This document shows positions 17,859-26,944 of a stretch of DNA of 64,000 bases, piece by piece (positions within the stretch are counted from its first letter, which is position 1; each line of letters starts with the position of its first letter). The position numbers and the translations under genes were made by a program. The stretch comes from Pseudomonadota bacterium. Its GTDB lineage: Bacteria; Pseudomonadota; Alphaproteobacteria; Rhizobiales; Xanthobacteraceae. Below the pieces are notes generated by a model. That model was not told the origin of the DNA. It saw nothing but the letters and a program-made list of their open reading frames with translations, and ran no database searches. The stretch spans positions 1 to 64,000 of the forward strand of contig JAFAGM010000093.1 in the NCBI GenBank assembly GCA_023422775.1. Reading direction: 5' to 3'.

Positions 17859-19485
17859 CGAGCTCGATAAGATCGCCACCCCCCGCGGTGAAGGCCGCAC
17901 CATGCAGGCCTTGGTGCCCGGCACCATCGCCCCGGGCGAGGGCGCGGATTGGTTCGGCCCGTCGCAGCCGATGAAGCCGGTTGCCCCGCCCGAAGTCGCA
18001 GGACGCACCTGGGATTTCCCAGTGGGCTACAACCTCGCGACCGAACCGCGGGCTTATGAGCAGGTTTCGTTTCCGATGCTCCGGGCGCTGGCCGACGCCT
18101 ACGACCCCGTGCGTATCATCATCGAGCGCCGCAAAGACCAAATGTGCAGACTGCAGTGGACTTTGCGATACCGGAATGATCGCAAGTCGAAGCAACTATC
18201 GACGCACCAGCGGAACACGCTTCGCGATATCGAAAAGTTCATCAAACATCCGTGCGCTGAATTTTCGTTCCGCGACTGGCTTCGCGCGATTCTCGAAGAA
18301 TTACTTGTCATCGATGCGCCCGCGATCCATTGCGTTCGCGACGGTTACGGCGAAATCCGCGAGCTGGTGCCTATCGACGGTTCCTGTGTGAAACCGAATT
18401 TGGACGAGCATGGCCGGCTGCCGCGGCCGATCAACTACAACGGTGGGCCGATCAACTGGCTTGGGCGAACCATCACCGGCGCCGAGCTTGACGAGATCGG
18501 AGCACGCATTGTCGACGGCTTGGTGTATTTGCCTCAGTACCAGGTCTCATACAAAGGACTCCCAGCCTGGGGCGCCACAGAGTGGGATCTGGTGTATGCG
18601 CCGCAGAATCGCCGGGTCGGGAGGCCCTATGGCTGCTCGCCCGTCGAACAGATCATCACCACCGTGTCGACCGCGATGCGCCGACAGATCTCCCAACTCG
18701 AATATCTGAGAGAAGGCAACACCCCTGAAGGTGTGCTTGGGCTACCCGAGAACTGGAATCCTGACCAGGTGAAGCAATTCGAGGATAGTTGGAACAACAT
18801 GCTCGCCGGCAACCTCGCGCGCCGCCGGCAAATTCGCTTCACCGCTGGCGATGGCAAATTCACGCCGTTCAAGGAGCCGCCGCTGAAAGCGGAGTTCGAC
18901 GAATGGCTTGTCAGGATCGTCTGTGCAGCGTTCTCGTATCCGCCAGCCGCTTTTGTGTCGATGCAGAACCGCTCTGTGGCGGAGCAGCACGAAAAACAGG
19001 CAGAACAAGAAGGCATTGACCCTCTTAAGCAGTGGGCAGCCGACGTCTTCAACGGGATCCTGAATCGAGAATTTCCCGGAGAGGATATCGAATTTGCGTG
19101 GCAGGAGAGTCAGGAGACGGACCCTGTCAAAGAATCCGTGGTGCTGCAGCGCTACGTCGACGCAGGCGTGATTTCTCGGAACGAGGCCCGTGAACGGATT
19201 GGACTCGACCGTGATCCCAGCCCCAACGCTGACCGCCTCATGGTGAAGACGGCGGCCGGATTTGTGCCGATCGACAGCAATCCGGCCGACGACGACGCCA
19301 CCGAGAAGCTCGCCAAGCGCTGGATTACCATGATACCTCCGGCCGACTGGACACCGCGCGCTCGCTTCTCGCTCGCCGGAATCACGTTCTTACCCAACCT
19401 CGCCAAGGCCGGCCAGATCATAGTCCCCACCGAGAGTGAAGCGATCATCCTCGAATCCGCCAACTGGCTTCGCAAGTCAGCCTGA
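17851..19485 (+). CDS. Phage portal protein
   Basis: A 544-residue portal protein, the dodecameric channel through which DNA is packaged. The region VPIDGSCVKPN, the block YGCSPVEQIITTVSTAMRRQ, and the late FSYPPAAFVSMQNRSVAEQHEKQAEQEGI are characteristic of the HK97/SPP1-like portal fold. It follows terminase by two small genes, as in many phages. In a normal prophage the head protease and major capsid would come next, but here only two small unknown genes follow. Confidence 0.85.
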   Translation: MTDELDKIATPRGEGRTMQALVPGTIAPGEGADWFGPSQPMKPVAPPEVAGRTWDFPVGYNLATEPRAYEQVSFPMLRALADAYDPVRIIIERRKDQMCRLQWTLRYRNDRKSKQLSTHQRNTLRDIEKFIKHPCAEFSFRDWLRAILEELLVIDAPAIHCVRDGYGEIRELVPIDGSCVKPNLDEHGRLPRPINYNGGPINWLGRTITGAELDEIGARIVDGLVYLPQYQVSYKGLPAWGATEWDLVYAPQNRRVGRPYGCSPVEQIITTVSTAMRRQISQLEYLREGNTPEGVLGLPENWNPDQVKQFEDSWNNMLAGNLARRRQIRFTAGDGKFTPFKEPPLKAEFDEWLVRIVCAAFSYPPAAFVSMQNRSVAEQHEKQAEQEGIDPLKQWAADVFNGILNREFPGEDIEFAWQESQETDPVKESVVLQRYVDAGVISRNEARERIGLDRDPSPNADRLMVKTAAGFVPIDSNPADDDATEKLAKRWITMIPPADWTPRARFSLAGITFLPNLAKAGQIIVPTESEAIILESANWLRKSA

Positions 19486-19511
19486 CATCGATCACAAAAA
19501 AGGAGCTGCAA

Positions 19512-19973
19512 TTGACCTCACTTCTCACCATCTTCGTTCCCACCGATTTTCAATCGAGCATCATTGAGGATGCCGGCAACGTCATCAACGGAAGCAGAGT
19601 TCCCACGAAATACCAGACGCGAATACATGCCGGGCACTATGTTATCGACGTCCCCCGAGGGACTTTTCAGAGGTTGATCGGCGGAAATCAAGGCAAGCTA
19701 TGGCTGGACTGCAATCCTGAAGCCCAAGAATGGATCGGCAGGAATCCGGGCGACATGACCTGCCACGCCTTCCCGGGCGAGCATCGGCCGCCGCCGCATG
19801 TGGCGGCTCCTACGATCGCCCCCGTCATCATGGTCCGCATGCGTGCCCCCGACAGCGTCACCTCGCTCTCGATCGAAGGCGCCGATCTTGTGATCGGCGA
19901 CGATCGCATCGTCGCCGTCACCGAGGCCGTCGCCGAGATGATCCGGGGGCACGGCTTCGCGGCCGTCGCCTAA
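19512..19973 (+). CDS. Phage hypothetical protein, TTG start
   Basis: A 153-residue protein with a TTG start preceded by AAAAAAGGAG. It has beta-rich ends and a Pro-rich middle (HRPPPHVAAPTIAPV). A C-terminal motif (SLSIEGADLVIGDDRIVAV) suggests a compact beta domain. I do not recognise it. It occupies the place where capsid genes are expected but is far too short to be a major capsid protein. Confidence 0.65.
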   Translation: MTSLLTIFVPTDFQSSIIEDAGNVINGSRVPTKYQTRIHAGHYVIDVPRGTFQRLIGGNQGKLWLDCNPEAQEWIGRNPGDMTCHAFPGEHRPPPHVAAPTIAPVIMVRMRAPDSVTSLSIEGADLVIGDDRIVAVTEAVAEMIRGHGFAAVA

Positions 19974-20003
19974 TTGTCTAGCGTTAAAAAAGGAACTCAC
20001 CAC

Positions 20004-20384
20004 ATGACCACCGTGCCCAAAAATCTGCCTCAACCAATGCGGCGCGACTTCGATGCTGCGAAAGCAGCTCTCGAAAACGCGCAAGCATCAATCAGCGAGT
20101 GGCTGCAGTTTCAGGTAGCCATGCAGGCGCCCGCTGACGCGAGCGGCCATTTCCAATGTAAAGGGCCGGGTCAGACCGGACGGAATTATTCGCTCGCCGA
20201 GCCGGGCGGAGCACTCCTCGTTGATCAGCGCGATCTTTCGCTATTTGAAAGCTTGGGATTCAGGCCAGTACCAGGCAGCGCACCGACGGCCAATCTGCGG
20301 GCCGGCCTCGTGTTCTTTGATGCAGATGCAGGCCGTCATCTTCGGTATGACGGCTCCGACTGGCAGCCGTTCACACTGGAATAA
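20004..20384 (+). CDS. Phage hypothetical protein
   Basis: A 126-residue protein starting at 20004 after AAAGGAA; an upstream in-frame codon at 19974 is less likely. The N-terminal half is helical, and the C-terminal half (GLVFFDADAGRHLRYDGSDW) looks like a small beta domain of the kind found at the tips of phage structural proteins. No family is assigned. It is followed by an unusual structured non-coding stretch. Confidence 0.65.
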   Translation: MTTVPKNLPQPMRRDFDAAKAALENAQASISEWLQFQVAMQAPADASGHFQCKGPGQTGRNYSLAEPGGALLVDQRDLSLFESLGFRPVPGSAPTANLRAGLVFFDADAGRHLRYDGSDWQPFTLE

Positions 20385-20789
20385 AGCCCACCACGTAATC
20401 ACCGACTCGCGCGGTCTTTTGGGATGCCCCGCGCGATGGCCACCTTGGGGTGCTTCCCTGTGCTCAATGGTGGCCGCACGGCCGGGTCTGCAGAGGTAGG
20501 CCCGGCCGTTTCCTTTCCCGAACCCGCGTTCGTCCATGGGCGCGGTTAACTGGCGGCGGCGTTCCTTTCGGGTTGAGCGCCGCCGTCCTTTTTGAAATTG
20601 CGACTGCCAGCGGTTGGCTCCTTGCCACTGGCGGTTTGCAGGCGGCGCGCTCGCGGTCAATCCAGCCGTTGATGCGCGCCGTCGCCTTTCCAGTTCAGGC
20701 ACTGCTGCTGGAAGCGGTGCCCTGATCGCTCGGCGGCGCCGGATGTACGTGCCGCCGAGCACCCCTTCTCCAATTTAGGAACCTGTCAG
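20385..20789 (+). other. 405-bp non-coding stretch with at least six GC-rich hairpins
   Basis: No gene is supported here. Hairpins follow one another: CGCGCGG/CCGCGCG (20408-20435), GGCCACC/GGTGGCC (20438-20475), ACGGCCGGG/CCCGGCCGT with T-rich tail (20478-20517), GGCGGCG/CGCCGCC with a T-run (20552-20591), a GCGCGC stem (20641-20686), and a perfect 10-bp stem GCTCGGCGGC/GCCGCCGAGC (20728-20760). At least two look like terminators; the full series is more than termination would need. Confidence 0.5.
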
Positions 20790-22682
20790 ATGGACGCTTA
20801 TCGAATTGGCGTAACGATCGCTCTCGCCAACGGCGTGTCGCCCGTCCTCGCCATCATCGGCAAAGACATGTTGGGCCTGCATGCGACCGCCGGCAAGGTG
20901 GAGCAGAACTTCGCAGGCTGGAGCAAGGCGCTGATCGGCGTAGGCAGCATCCTGGCCGGCACCACCATCCTCGGCGCGATGGTCAAACTGACCAAGCAGG
21001 CATCCGAGTTCAACGAACAACTCATCAAAATGAAGCGGCTCGGCGGCGAGGCCGGCGAGGCCGCCATGAGCGGCCAGCTCACGAAGCGCGCCTTCGACAT
21101 CGCGCAGCGCGTGCCGATGAAGGTGCAGGACATCATGAAGATTCCTGGTGTCACTTACTCCATCATGGGCATGCACGAGGCCGACGAAACTTGGGAACCA
21201 CTCGCTAGGTACGCCTACGTTCTGCAGGCTGACAAGAAGTACAAGGGCGACGTCACAACCGACCTGCAGAAGGTGATACGAGCCGGCGAACTCTCCGGCA
21301 GGATCACCGATCCGGTGACCAAGAATATCGACCCTCATAAGCTTTCGACCTTCCTCGATCAGGCCGCGAAGATCGCGGCCGCCACCCACGGCGCTGTCGG
21401 CCCCGACGCGATGCTGGCCATGGCGCAGCAGGCCGGCCCCGCGCTGCGCGGCCTGACCGACAGCGGCTTCCTCACGATGGCGATCCAAGCCCAGATGATG
21501 GGCGGCCACCGCGCCGGCACTTCGTACCTTTCTCTCTGGCAGCAACTCGCCGGCGGAACGATGATGAAGCGCACCGCGCATGGTCTGGAGGAGATGGGCT
21601 TCCTCAAGCCTGAAGAATGGTCCACTGAGGGTGGCCATGTCTCGATCTCGAAGGAGGCCAGCAAGCGGCTCGGTGGATTGATCGGCAAAGATCCGCTGGC
21701 GTTTGCCAAGGCGATCAACGAGGAGCTAGCGAGACGCGGCATCACCGACCCCATCGAGCAGATGCAGGCCGTCATGCGCATGACCGGCCGGCAGACGACG
21801 CAGCGATTCACGATGGAAGAAGTTGTTGCGTTCAACCAGATGATCGCCGAACGCGAACGGCTGATGAAGGGCCTCGGCAACGGCGATGCCTTCAAGTTGC
21901 TGATGGACGAAAGCGTGCAAGCCAACCTGTACGCACTTTCCAATGCGTGGGACAACCTTATCGTCGCGCTGGCCGGGCCGAACTCGCAGAATCTGATCAC
22001 GGCCCTTCAGGCGCTGACCGGTGGCGTCAACCGGATGACGGACGTGGTCCGAGGCCTCGACCCGGCGACTCTCGATACGATTTATAAAGGCTTGGCCGCG
22101 GTCGCTGTTGGCCTCACTGCGCTCGGCGTCGTATCGCTCGCCACCCTCATCGGCCTGCCGGCGTTCATGACAGCGCTAGCCGTCGCGCTCGGCACCTTCG
22201 CCGCGCTGAATTGGGATTCCATCAAGACGGCCACGAGCGTACTCGAACGCGTGCCGATCATCTTCGCCCCGATCGTGATGGTTGTCCGGACCATCGATCT
22301 GGTCGTCAGGGCAGTAGGGATGCTGGTTTCGCTCGACTGGAAGAAGGTCGGCGACGCCATGATGGGCATCTACAGCGCCATCGCCGGCTTCATCGATAGG
22401 ATCATCGGCCTCGCCGGCAAGATCGGTGGCATGTTCTCCAACCCCAACAAGGGTGGCGAGAGCGGCGACTCGGTCGGCAGCGGCCTCAACCAGCCGATGA
22501 ACTTCAACCCGGGCGCGCGCGAGGCACCCAAGCAGCAGTTCGCTCTCTCGCTCAATATCGACGGCCGTACACTGGCGCAGTCCGTCAGTGACGAGATGAC
22601 GTCGCTGTACGCTTTTGCGACTGGCGGATCAGCGTCAGACGGGCTCGGCTACCGGCAAGGTGGCGGCTTTCACCACACATAA
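20790..22682 (+). CDS. Tail tape measure protein
   Basis: A 630-residue tape measure protein. The N-terminal part has the usual pattern of glycine-rich helices (GWSKALIGVGSILAGTTILG). The middle is helical and charged. A hydrophobic block of about 40 residues follows (AVAVGLTALGVVSLATLIG and onward), as expected for the segment that enters the membrane. It is short for a tape measure, suggesting a short tail. The gene is preceded by the structured non-coding stretch instead of the usual tail chaperone genes. Confidence 0.8.
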   Translation: MDAYRIGVTIALANGVSPVLAIIGKDMLGLHATAGKVEQNFAGWSKALIGVGSILAGTTILGAMVKLTKQASEFNEQLIKMKRLGGEAGEAAMSGQLTKRAFDIAQRVPMKVQDIMKIPGVTYSIMGMHEADETWEPLARYAYVLQADKKYKGDVTTDLQKVIRAGELSGRITDPVTKNIDPHKLSTFLDQAAKIAAATHGAVGPDAMLAMAQQAGPALRGLTDSGFLTMAIQAQMMGGHRAGTSYLSLWQQLAGGTMMKRTAHGLEEMGFLKPEEWSTEGGHVSISKEASKRLGGLIGKDPLAFAKAINEELARRGITDPIEQMQAVMRMTGRQTTQRFTMEEVVAFNQMIAERERLMKGLGNGDAFKLLMDESVQANLYALSNAWDNLIVALAGPNSQNLITALQALTGGVNRMTDVVRGLDPATLDTIYKGLAAVAVGLTALGVVSLATLIGLPAFMTALAVALGTFAALNWDSIKTATSVLERVPIIFAPIVMVVRTIDLVVRAVGMLVSLDWKKVGDAMMGIYSAIAGFIDRIIGLAGKIGGMFSNPNKGGESGDSVGSGLNQPMNFNPGAREAPKQQFALSLNIDGRTLAQSVSDEMTSLYAFATGGSASDGLGYRQGGGFHHT

Positions 22683-22697
22683 CGGGAGTTTCCGGAG

Positions 22698-22970
22698 ATG
22701 CAGCTTCCCCGCGAAGAGCGCGAAATCGTCGAGGCCATGCTGGTGCTAGCGCTCCAGCATCCGCGCACCAGCGTCACGCTTGATGATATGGTGCACTGGT
22801 GTCGCGTGGCCGGCCATGCAACTCGATTCGAGCCAGATGTCGAGTCCTGCAAACGCATCGTCGCCGAGTTTAGTTGGCAATTCCACGAGCGTGTCCACGC
22901 GGACGACGATCTCGCGGTGGCGTCCAGCCATCTCGCCCGCACGGTAGGAAAGCGCAGCCGATGGCTATAA
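22698..22970 (+). CDS. Small phage tail-region protein
   Basis: A 90-residue helical protein (MQLPREEREIVEAMLVLALQ) starting after GGGAG, between the tape measure and the hub genes. The end overlaps the start of the hub gene by 10 nt. No family is recognised; the position suggests a tail assembly role. Confidence 0.6.
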   Translation: MQLPREEREIVEAMLVLALQHPRTSVTLDDMVHWCRVAGHATRFEPDVESCKRIVAEFSWQFHERVHADDDLAVASSHLARTVGKRSRWL

Positions 22971-23983
22971 CGGCAGGCGTCGGCGCACACTCCGCTTGGC
23001 TCTCCGTCGGCGGCACCAAGCTGCTAGTGATGTCCGGCAACACCACCCAACAGATCCGACATTCGGCGAGATTCCACGTCCGGATGCCGCTGTCGGAACC
23101 GGGAGCGTATCACACCCTGGCCAATCTCGACGGCCCGGCTTGTTCTATCGAGGTAATGACCCGAGGCGTCACCAAGACGCTGTTGACCGGAGAGGTCGAC
23201 GAGGTGGCGTTCGACATGATCGGCCGCACCGTCAGCGTCGCTGGCCGCGACAAGTCGGCGACGCTGCACGAGACCAAGACATCCGACAAGTGGCTCAACA
23301 AAAAGACTTCCGAGATCGTCAAGGATCTCGCCGAGCGCGCCGGCATCAAGGCAGATGTAAAGACGCTGTCGACGATGGCGGGCAAGATGCTTGAGCAAGA
23401 TTACGTCGCGCTGTCCGATGGCGAGAGTTTTTCCAACGTCATCGACCGTATCGCCGAGGCGGACAATGCGCGCTGGTGGCTCGACGGCGACGGGGTACTG
23501 CACTACGTGCCCATAGGGACATCAGCCGGAACCTACTCCATCTATATCGACCAGTCAGGTCAACCGATCCGGTCCGACTGCCTTCACCTGCGTGTCCACG
23601 CAGACATGCGGGCTGCAAAAGATCAAGAAATCACGATCAGGTCCTGGCACCCGCGGAAGAAGAGGGTCCACCACTATAAGTCGCGCCTGATCGGTCGCGG
23701 CGGCAAAGCTACATTTTCGGATTCGATCCCTAACCTGCAGCAGAACCAGGTCGAGCATCTCGCTCGGCGTATCGCCGAGGCGCGAGCGCGTCACGAGATC
23801 ACGGTCAGCGCGACCGTCGTCGGAGACCCCTCGATATCAGTCGGAATGGAGCTCTCCCTGAAGGGAACGACCGCGTTTGACCAGACCTTCGAGATGGACG
23901 TCGTCAGCCACGATTTCGGAATGCGCGGTCACACCACCAGCCTCACCGCAAGGGCGGCGCGCAAGGGTCGAAAGGTCAGTTGA
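22961..23983 (+). CDS. Phage late control D / baseplate hub protein
   Basis: A 340-residue protein of the gpD (gp27-like) hub type. It shows an N-terminal beta domain (LNGRVSVAGRDKS-like block VSVAGRDKSATLHE), a LysM-like KTSEIVKDLAERAGI segment and a C-terminal beta domain ending VVSHDFGMRGHTTSLTAR, as in the hub family. The ATG at 22961 overlaps the previous stop. Together with the tape measure it is the only clear tail protein in the element. Confidence 0.75.
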   Translation: MAITAGVGAHSAWLSVGGTKLLVMSGNTTQQIRHSARFHVRMPLSEPGAYHTLANLDGPACSIEVMTRGVTKTLLTGEVDEVAFDMIGRTVSVAGRDKSATLHETKTSDKWLNKKTSEIVKDLAERAGIKADVKTLSTMAGKMLEQDYVALSDGESFSNVIDRIAEADNARWWLDGDGVLHYVPIGTSAGTYSIYIDQSGQPIRSDCLHLRVHADMRAAKDQEITIRSWHPRKKRVHHYKSRLIGRGGKATFSDSIPNLQQNQVEHLARRIAEARARHEITVSATVVGDPSISVGMELSLKGTTAFDQTFEMDVVSHDFGMRGHTTSLTARAARKGRKVS

Positions 23984-24029
23984 TCCGCGCCCGGCCGGCT
24001 GCCGGGCCCATTCGATGGGGAGAAAGCTA

Positions 24030-24305
24030 ATGACAAGAGAATGCTTGGGAGAGACGATGATCTACGAGCAGCGACATCATCTGCGGATGGACTTGCGCAA
24101 CAGCCAAACAGGCGTAACCAAGGACATCAGATTGTCATCGCGATTGCCGTTCAACCGGATCAGTGTTGGAGACCACGTCAACTTCGATGGCCTTACGGGC
24201 TTTTCAGGGGAGACCATCGGCCTCGTGACGAGGGTATCGCATCGCTTCAGCGGCGATGGCACCAGCTTCTGGCAGACGACGATTGTCGATCTCGAAGAGG
24301 TCTAG
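24030..24305 (+). CDS. Small phage protein, paralogous to the one at 11681-11992
   Basis: A 91-residue protein starting at 24030 with GGGGAG upstream; an in-frame ATG at 24057 is an alternative. The core SVGDHVNF, TIGLVTRVSHRFSGD and DLEEV matches the early-region protein. The copy here lies after the hub gene, where it could bind or decorate the tail tip. Function unknown. Confidence 0.65.
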   Translation: MTRECLGETMIYEQRHHLRMDLRNSQTGVTKDIRLSSRLPFNRISVGDHVNFDGLTGFSGETIGLVTRVSHRFSGDGTSFWQTTIVDLEEV

Positions 24306-24320
24306 CCGGGAGGAGGCAAT

Positions 24321-24341
24321 TGCACCACATTGGTGCATTTT
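24321..24341 (+). promoter_or_regulatory. Palindrome TGCACCA-cat-TGGTGCA with T-rich tail
   Basis: A perfect 7-bp inverted repeat with a 3-bp centre, followed by TTTTG, lies just after the stop at 24305. It may be a weak terminator of the tail operon or an operator for the last small gene. Confidence 0.4.
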
Positions 24342-24472
24342 GTTCGCAGGCGTATTTGTGGTTGACCGCGTTGTCGGTGCCGGGTGATGATGTGGCGCCG
24401 TCGACCACGACGGCGCGCCGGCCCGATGTTACGAGCACCGACCCGGCGCTAACCCGAGCCAAGGAGTCGACC

Positions 24473-24682
24473 ATGGCACAGGCTGCCGCAAACCTACCAC
24501 ATCACGAGACGACCATCGTCAGCGTCGAGTACGCGCCCGACAATCGCGTCCTGGTCACCCTCCAGACCGCGGACGGGCCGCTGCACCTCACGATGTCCGC
24601 GACGGCGCTGCTCAGCTTCGTCAACATGGCAACGGAAACGATCAACCGCCGCCTCGGGCAGTTCATGGCCGCGGCCTCCTGA
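24473..24682 (+). CDS. Small phage protein at the right end
   Basis: A 69-residue protein (MAQAAANLPHHETTIVSVEY) with AAGGAG nine bases before its ATG. The longer open frame to 24041 overlaps another gene and lacks support. The sequence looks like a small beta-sandwich with a helical end. It is the last gene of the element and is followed by a strong terminator. Function unknown. Confidence 0.65.
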   Translation: MAQAAANLPHHETTIVSVEYAPDNRVLVTLQTADGPLHLTMSATALLSFVNMATETINRRLGQFMAAAS

Positions 24683-24712
24683 GCACTACTCGAATCGACC
24701 CCGGACGATCAG

Positions 24713-24740
24713 GGCCCCGCCGTGAGCGGGGCCTTTTCTT
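24713..24740 (+). terminator. Rho-independent terminator of the phage late operon
   Basis: A perfect 8-bp stem GGCCCCGC/GCGGGGCC with a 5-base loop is followed by TTTTCTT. It sits 31 nt after the last phage stop codon. Confidence 0.85.
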
Positions 24741-24743
24741 ATG

Positions 24744-24764
24744 TTACCCCGGTGATTACCCCGG
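24744..24764 (+). repeat. Right arm-type repeats TTACCCCGG, two copies
   Basis: TTACCCCGG starts at 24744 and 24756, a 12-bp step matching the left-end repeats at 7681, 7693 and 7717 in sequence, orientation and spacing. They lie about 70 bp inside attR. Confidence 0.6.
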
Positions 24765-24822
24765 AGATTTTATCGTTTTCAGTTTTCAAAAATTACTGTG
24801 TTCTATCAATCGATTACGAGAA

Positions 24823-25809
24823 TCATAAAACTTCCTGATTGATCACGTTCTGACGCAAGGGGGCGCCATCCAGCACGCTCAGAATGTTGCGGGCGGTCTG
24901 TTCGCTCATGCGGTCCACGGCTTCCACGGTCACGCCCGCAACGTGCGGCGCCATGATGACATTGGGGAGGGAGAGCAGTGCCTGGCCGGCCGGCGGCGGC
25001 TCCTGCTCGAAGACGTCGAGACCGGCACCGGCCAGCCTGCCCGACACCAGCGCATCATACAACGCGGCTTCGACGACGATGCCGCCGCGCGCGGTGTTGA
25101 CCAGATAAGCCTTGGGCTTCATCCGCTTCAGCCTGTCGGCATTGAACATGCCGATCGTCTCCGGATTCTTGGGGCAGTGGATGCTGACGAAGTCTGCGCG
25201 CGGCAGGGTGGCGTCGAGGTCCGTAACCGGCTCGCAGCCGGCAGCCTTGATATCGGCTGCCGATTTGTAGGGATCGTAGATCAGGACGTTCATTTCCATC
25301 GCCAGGCACCGCTTGGCGGTGCGGCTGCCGATGCGGCCAAATCCCACGATCAGGATCGTCTTGCCGAAGAGATCAAAGGGCAGCATGCCGAGCCGGTCAG
25401 GCCATTTATTGTCCCTGACCAGCGAATGCATTTCGGTCGCGCGCTTGGCGAGCGTCAGCATCATGAAAACAGCGCATTCGGCGACAGAGGGCGAATTGGC
25501 CGTGCCCGCGACCATCAGCGGGACCTTGGCGCGGCTCAGCGCAGGAACGTCGACGGCGTCGAACCCGACGCCGATCCTGGTCACGACGAGCATGTCCCTG
25601 GAGGACTCGAGCTCGGGTTCGCCGAAGCGGGTGCCACCGAGGGCGACGCCATGCACCGGCGCATGCTCCTTCAGCTTGGCGTTGAAATCCGCCTGCGAGA
25701 TCATGTTGGGAAATTCGACGAGATCGATGTCGTCACGCGCGTTAAGCAGCGCGCGGCCCTGTTGCGACATCGATTCCGTGACGAGGATTTTCTTCTTGTT
25801 GGTAGCCAT
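24823..25809 (-). CDS. D-isomer-specific 2-hydroxyacid dehydrogenase, 3' end replaced by phage
   Basis: A 328-residue NAD(P)-dependent dehydrogenase that interconverts a 2-hydroxyacid and a 2-ketoacid, close to phosphoglycerate dehydrogenase. The nucleotide-binding block is VGFGRIGSRTA, the catalytic Arg lies in NTARGGIV and the catalytic His in MAPHVAGVT. The length is normal. Its last residues EVL and stop come from phage DNA; the host version ended DVLG. It follows the ABC transporter ATPase by 30 nt and is part of that operon. Confidence 0.92.
   Translation of the reverse strand: MATNKKKILVTESMSQQGRALLNARDDIDLVEFPNMISQADFNAKLKEHAPVHGVALGGTRFGEPELESSRDMLVVTRIGVGFDAVDVPALSRAKVPLMVAGTANSPSVAECAVFMMLTLAKRATEMHSLVRDNKWPDRLGMLPFDLFGKTILIVGFGRIGSRTAKRCLAMEMNVLIYDPYKSAADIKAAGCEPVTDLDATLPRADFVSIHCPKNPETIGMFNADRLKRMKPKAYLVNTARGGIVVEAALYDALVSGRLAGAGLDVFEQEPPPAGQALLSLPNVIMAPHVAGVTVEAVDRMSEQTARNILSVLDGAPLRQNVINQEVL
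24833..24843. other. attR core of the prophage
   Basis: This is the second copy of TCCTGATTGAT, inside the last codons of the dehydrogenase gene. The phage side supplies the new codons GAA GTT TTA TGA (EVL-stop), replacing the host DVLG-stop that is now at 7521. Confidence 0.85.
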
Positions 25810-25839
25810 TTCCTGCCCTTGAGTGCCGTTGATGCGTCA

Positions 25840-26940
<1,101 letters not shown>

Positions 26941-26944
26941 GAGA

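Larger units (their letters stand above)
7534..24843. mobile_element. Integrated prophage-like element, 17.3 kb
   Basis: The element is bounded by an 11-bp direct repeat (TCCTGATTGAT) at 7534-7544 and 24833-24843. The integrase gene lies just inside the left end. The left junction keeps the displaced 3' end of the dehydrogenase gene (codons for INQDVLG-stop, reading leftward to 7521), and the right junction carries a phage-supplied replacement end (INQEVL-stop). Inside are replication genes, a serine recombinase, terminase, portal, tape measure and hub genes. No capsid, head protease, lysis or classical repressor gene was recognised, so it is either defective or a phage-related element that depends on another phage. 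Confidence 0.88.

Noticed and set aside
20450..20725. 91-codon frame in the hairpin-rich stretch
   Set aside because: There is no ribosome binding site; it reads through stems, and its composition follows the inverted repeats.
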